Shown here in pieces: positions 6,130-6,393 of a stretch of DNA of 6,393 nt (its first letter is position 1; each line of letters opens with the position of its first letter). The DNA lies in NCBI GenBank assembly GCA_902385025.1, contig CABMDX010000316.1:1-6393 (forward strand), in the 5' to 3' direction. Both the position numbers and the translations under genes were made by a program. Under the pieces are notes generated by a model. The model was not told the origin of the DNA and did not search any database. It worked only from the letters and a program-made list of their open reading frames with translations. Source of the DNA: an uncultured archaeon (GTDB taxonomy: Archaea; Halobacteriota; Methanosarcinia; Methanotrichales; Methanotrichaceae).

Positions 6130-6299
6130 ATCGCGAAGGGATGCGGTCCGAGCCTTGAGGGGAGATGAGAGGCTTTGCCCGGCGCTCCGATGTGGCCGCA
6201 CTCCGGAGGATGGCGGGCGGACGACGAGGATAACGGCGAAGGTCTGAGAGCTGCAGGATGTGCCGATAATAGGCTATCGTGAGCTTTGGCAACGGTCGG
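6130..6299. repeat. Degenerate duplication, copy 2
   Basis: This copy carries the same four anchors as copy 1: ATCGCGAA (6130), GAGGCTTTGC (6169), GCAGGATGTG (6253) and GCTTTGGCAACGGTCGG (6283). About 45 extra bases lie mainly between the second and third anchors. It begins inside the CCGCATC/GATGCGG hairpin. Confidence 0.45.
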
Positions 6300-6330
6300 A
6301 GGGGGGTGTGCTTGTGCCTGTTGGTTGGGG

Positions 6331-6361
6331 TTTATAAAGCAATTTTCGCCAATTCTATAAA
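6331..6361. promoter_or_regulatory. TATA-like boxes near the right edge
   Basis: A self-complementary TTTATAAA (6331-6338) and a CTATAAAT (6355-6362 region) lie in an AT-rich stretch. On the plus strand they could drive a gene beginning just beyond the window. Because the first is palindromic, it could also serve minus-strand transcription into the GC-rich block. No start codon with a useful frame is visible before the window ends. Confidence 0.3.
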
Positions 6362-6393
6362 TGCGAGATGGATAATAAGCACTTGATGCTTGC

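Larger units (their letters stand above)
5824..6393. other. Long region right of the tRNA without a supported gene
   Basis: After the tRNA terminator comes a hairpin (5924-5941) and then a GC-rich block from about 5950 to 6320. Reading frames of 87-89 codons on both strands resemble no family I know, and the plus-strand one begins with GTG and lacks a ribosome site. The block has several hairpins: CCGCATC/GATGCGG at 6126-6146 and CGATA/TATCG at 6264-6279. It also contains two diverged copies of one sequence. It may be a structured non-coding RNA or degraded repeat DNA. The last 65 bases are AT-rich with TATA-like boxes. Confidence 0.5.

Noticed and set aside
5899..6168. An 89-codon plus-strand frame after the tRNA.
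   Set aside because: It starts with GTG without a ribosome site, its product is unfamiliar, and it overlaps the hairpin and the out-of-frame duplicated block.
6165..6248. Box C/D-like words (a GATGAG and a CTGA) that could frame a guide sRNA.
   Set aside because: The first does not match box C well, the spacing of about 80 bases is longer than usual, and no internal C'/D' pair is seen.
6029..6292. An 87-codon minus-strand frame in the GC-rich block.
   Set aside because: Low-plausibility composition rich in Pro, Arg and Ser, no recognisable motif, and it overlaps the other doubtful frame and the duplication.
5950..6320. RNase P RNA or SRP 7S RNA in the GC-rich block.
   Set aside because: The universally conserved RNase P segment (GAGGAAAGTCC-like) and the SRP helix 8 core (GGTCAGG...GGAAGGNAGCAGC-like) are absent on both strands.
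1..6393. A CRISPR array, insertion sequence or defence system.
   Set aside because: There are no regularly spaced repeats, no transposase-like frame and no terminal inverted repeats with a target duplication anywhere in the window.

Overview
The window looks like a piece of a euryarchaeal chromosome. The evidence is an initiator tRNA-Met with the archaeal A1:U72 pair, a ribonuclease HII of archaeal type, TATA-box-like elements (one a perfect TTTATATA), T-rich terminator-like tracts and the near absence of strong Shine-Dalgarno sites. The roughly even base composition, frequent ATA and AGA/AGG codons and a very large, sequon-rich secreted protein would fit a Methanothrix (Methanosaeta)-like methanogen. 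That lineage is an inference, not something the sequence proves.

Layout. Bases 1-3253 (minus strand) carry the first 1084 codons of a large exported protein whose 3' end lies outside the window. It has a signal peptide, about 29 N-glycosylation sequons and at least three copies of a ~220-residue repeat unit. Bases 3254-3602 are intergenic and hold its probable promoter and a T-rich terminator for the next gene. Bases 3603-4748 (minus) encode a complete PLP-dependent class V aminotransferase. Bases 4789-5427 (minus) encode a complete ribonuclease HII (rnhB). The two are 40 bp apart and in the same direction, so read-through is possible. A perfect TTTATATA box overlapping the last codons and stop of rnhB suggests that the aminotransferase also has its own promoter. 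Bases 5428-5748 are a divergent intergenic region. Bases 5749-5823 (plus) are the initiator tRNA-Met gene, with no encoded CCA.

Bases 5824-6393 contain no gene I can support. They hold a hairpin plus T-run after the tRNA, a strong perfect hairpin at 5924-5941, a GC-rich block, and TATA-like boxes near the right edge. The GC-rich block seems to be a degenerate tandem duplication: four short sequences recur in the same order at 5988-6100 and 6130-6299.

The genes do not form an obvious pathway. They combine housekeeping functions (replication and repair, amino-acid metabolism, translation initiation) with one accessory-looking surface protein. The most unusual items are the repeat architecture of the surface protein, the promoter/palindrome at the end of rnhB, and the duplicated non-coding block to the right of the tRNA.
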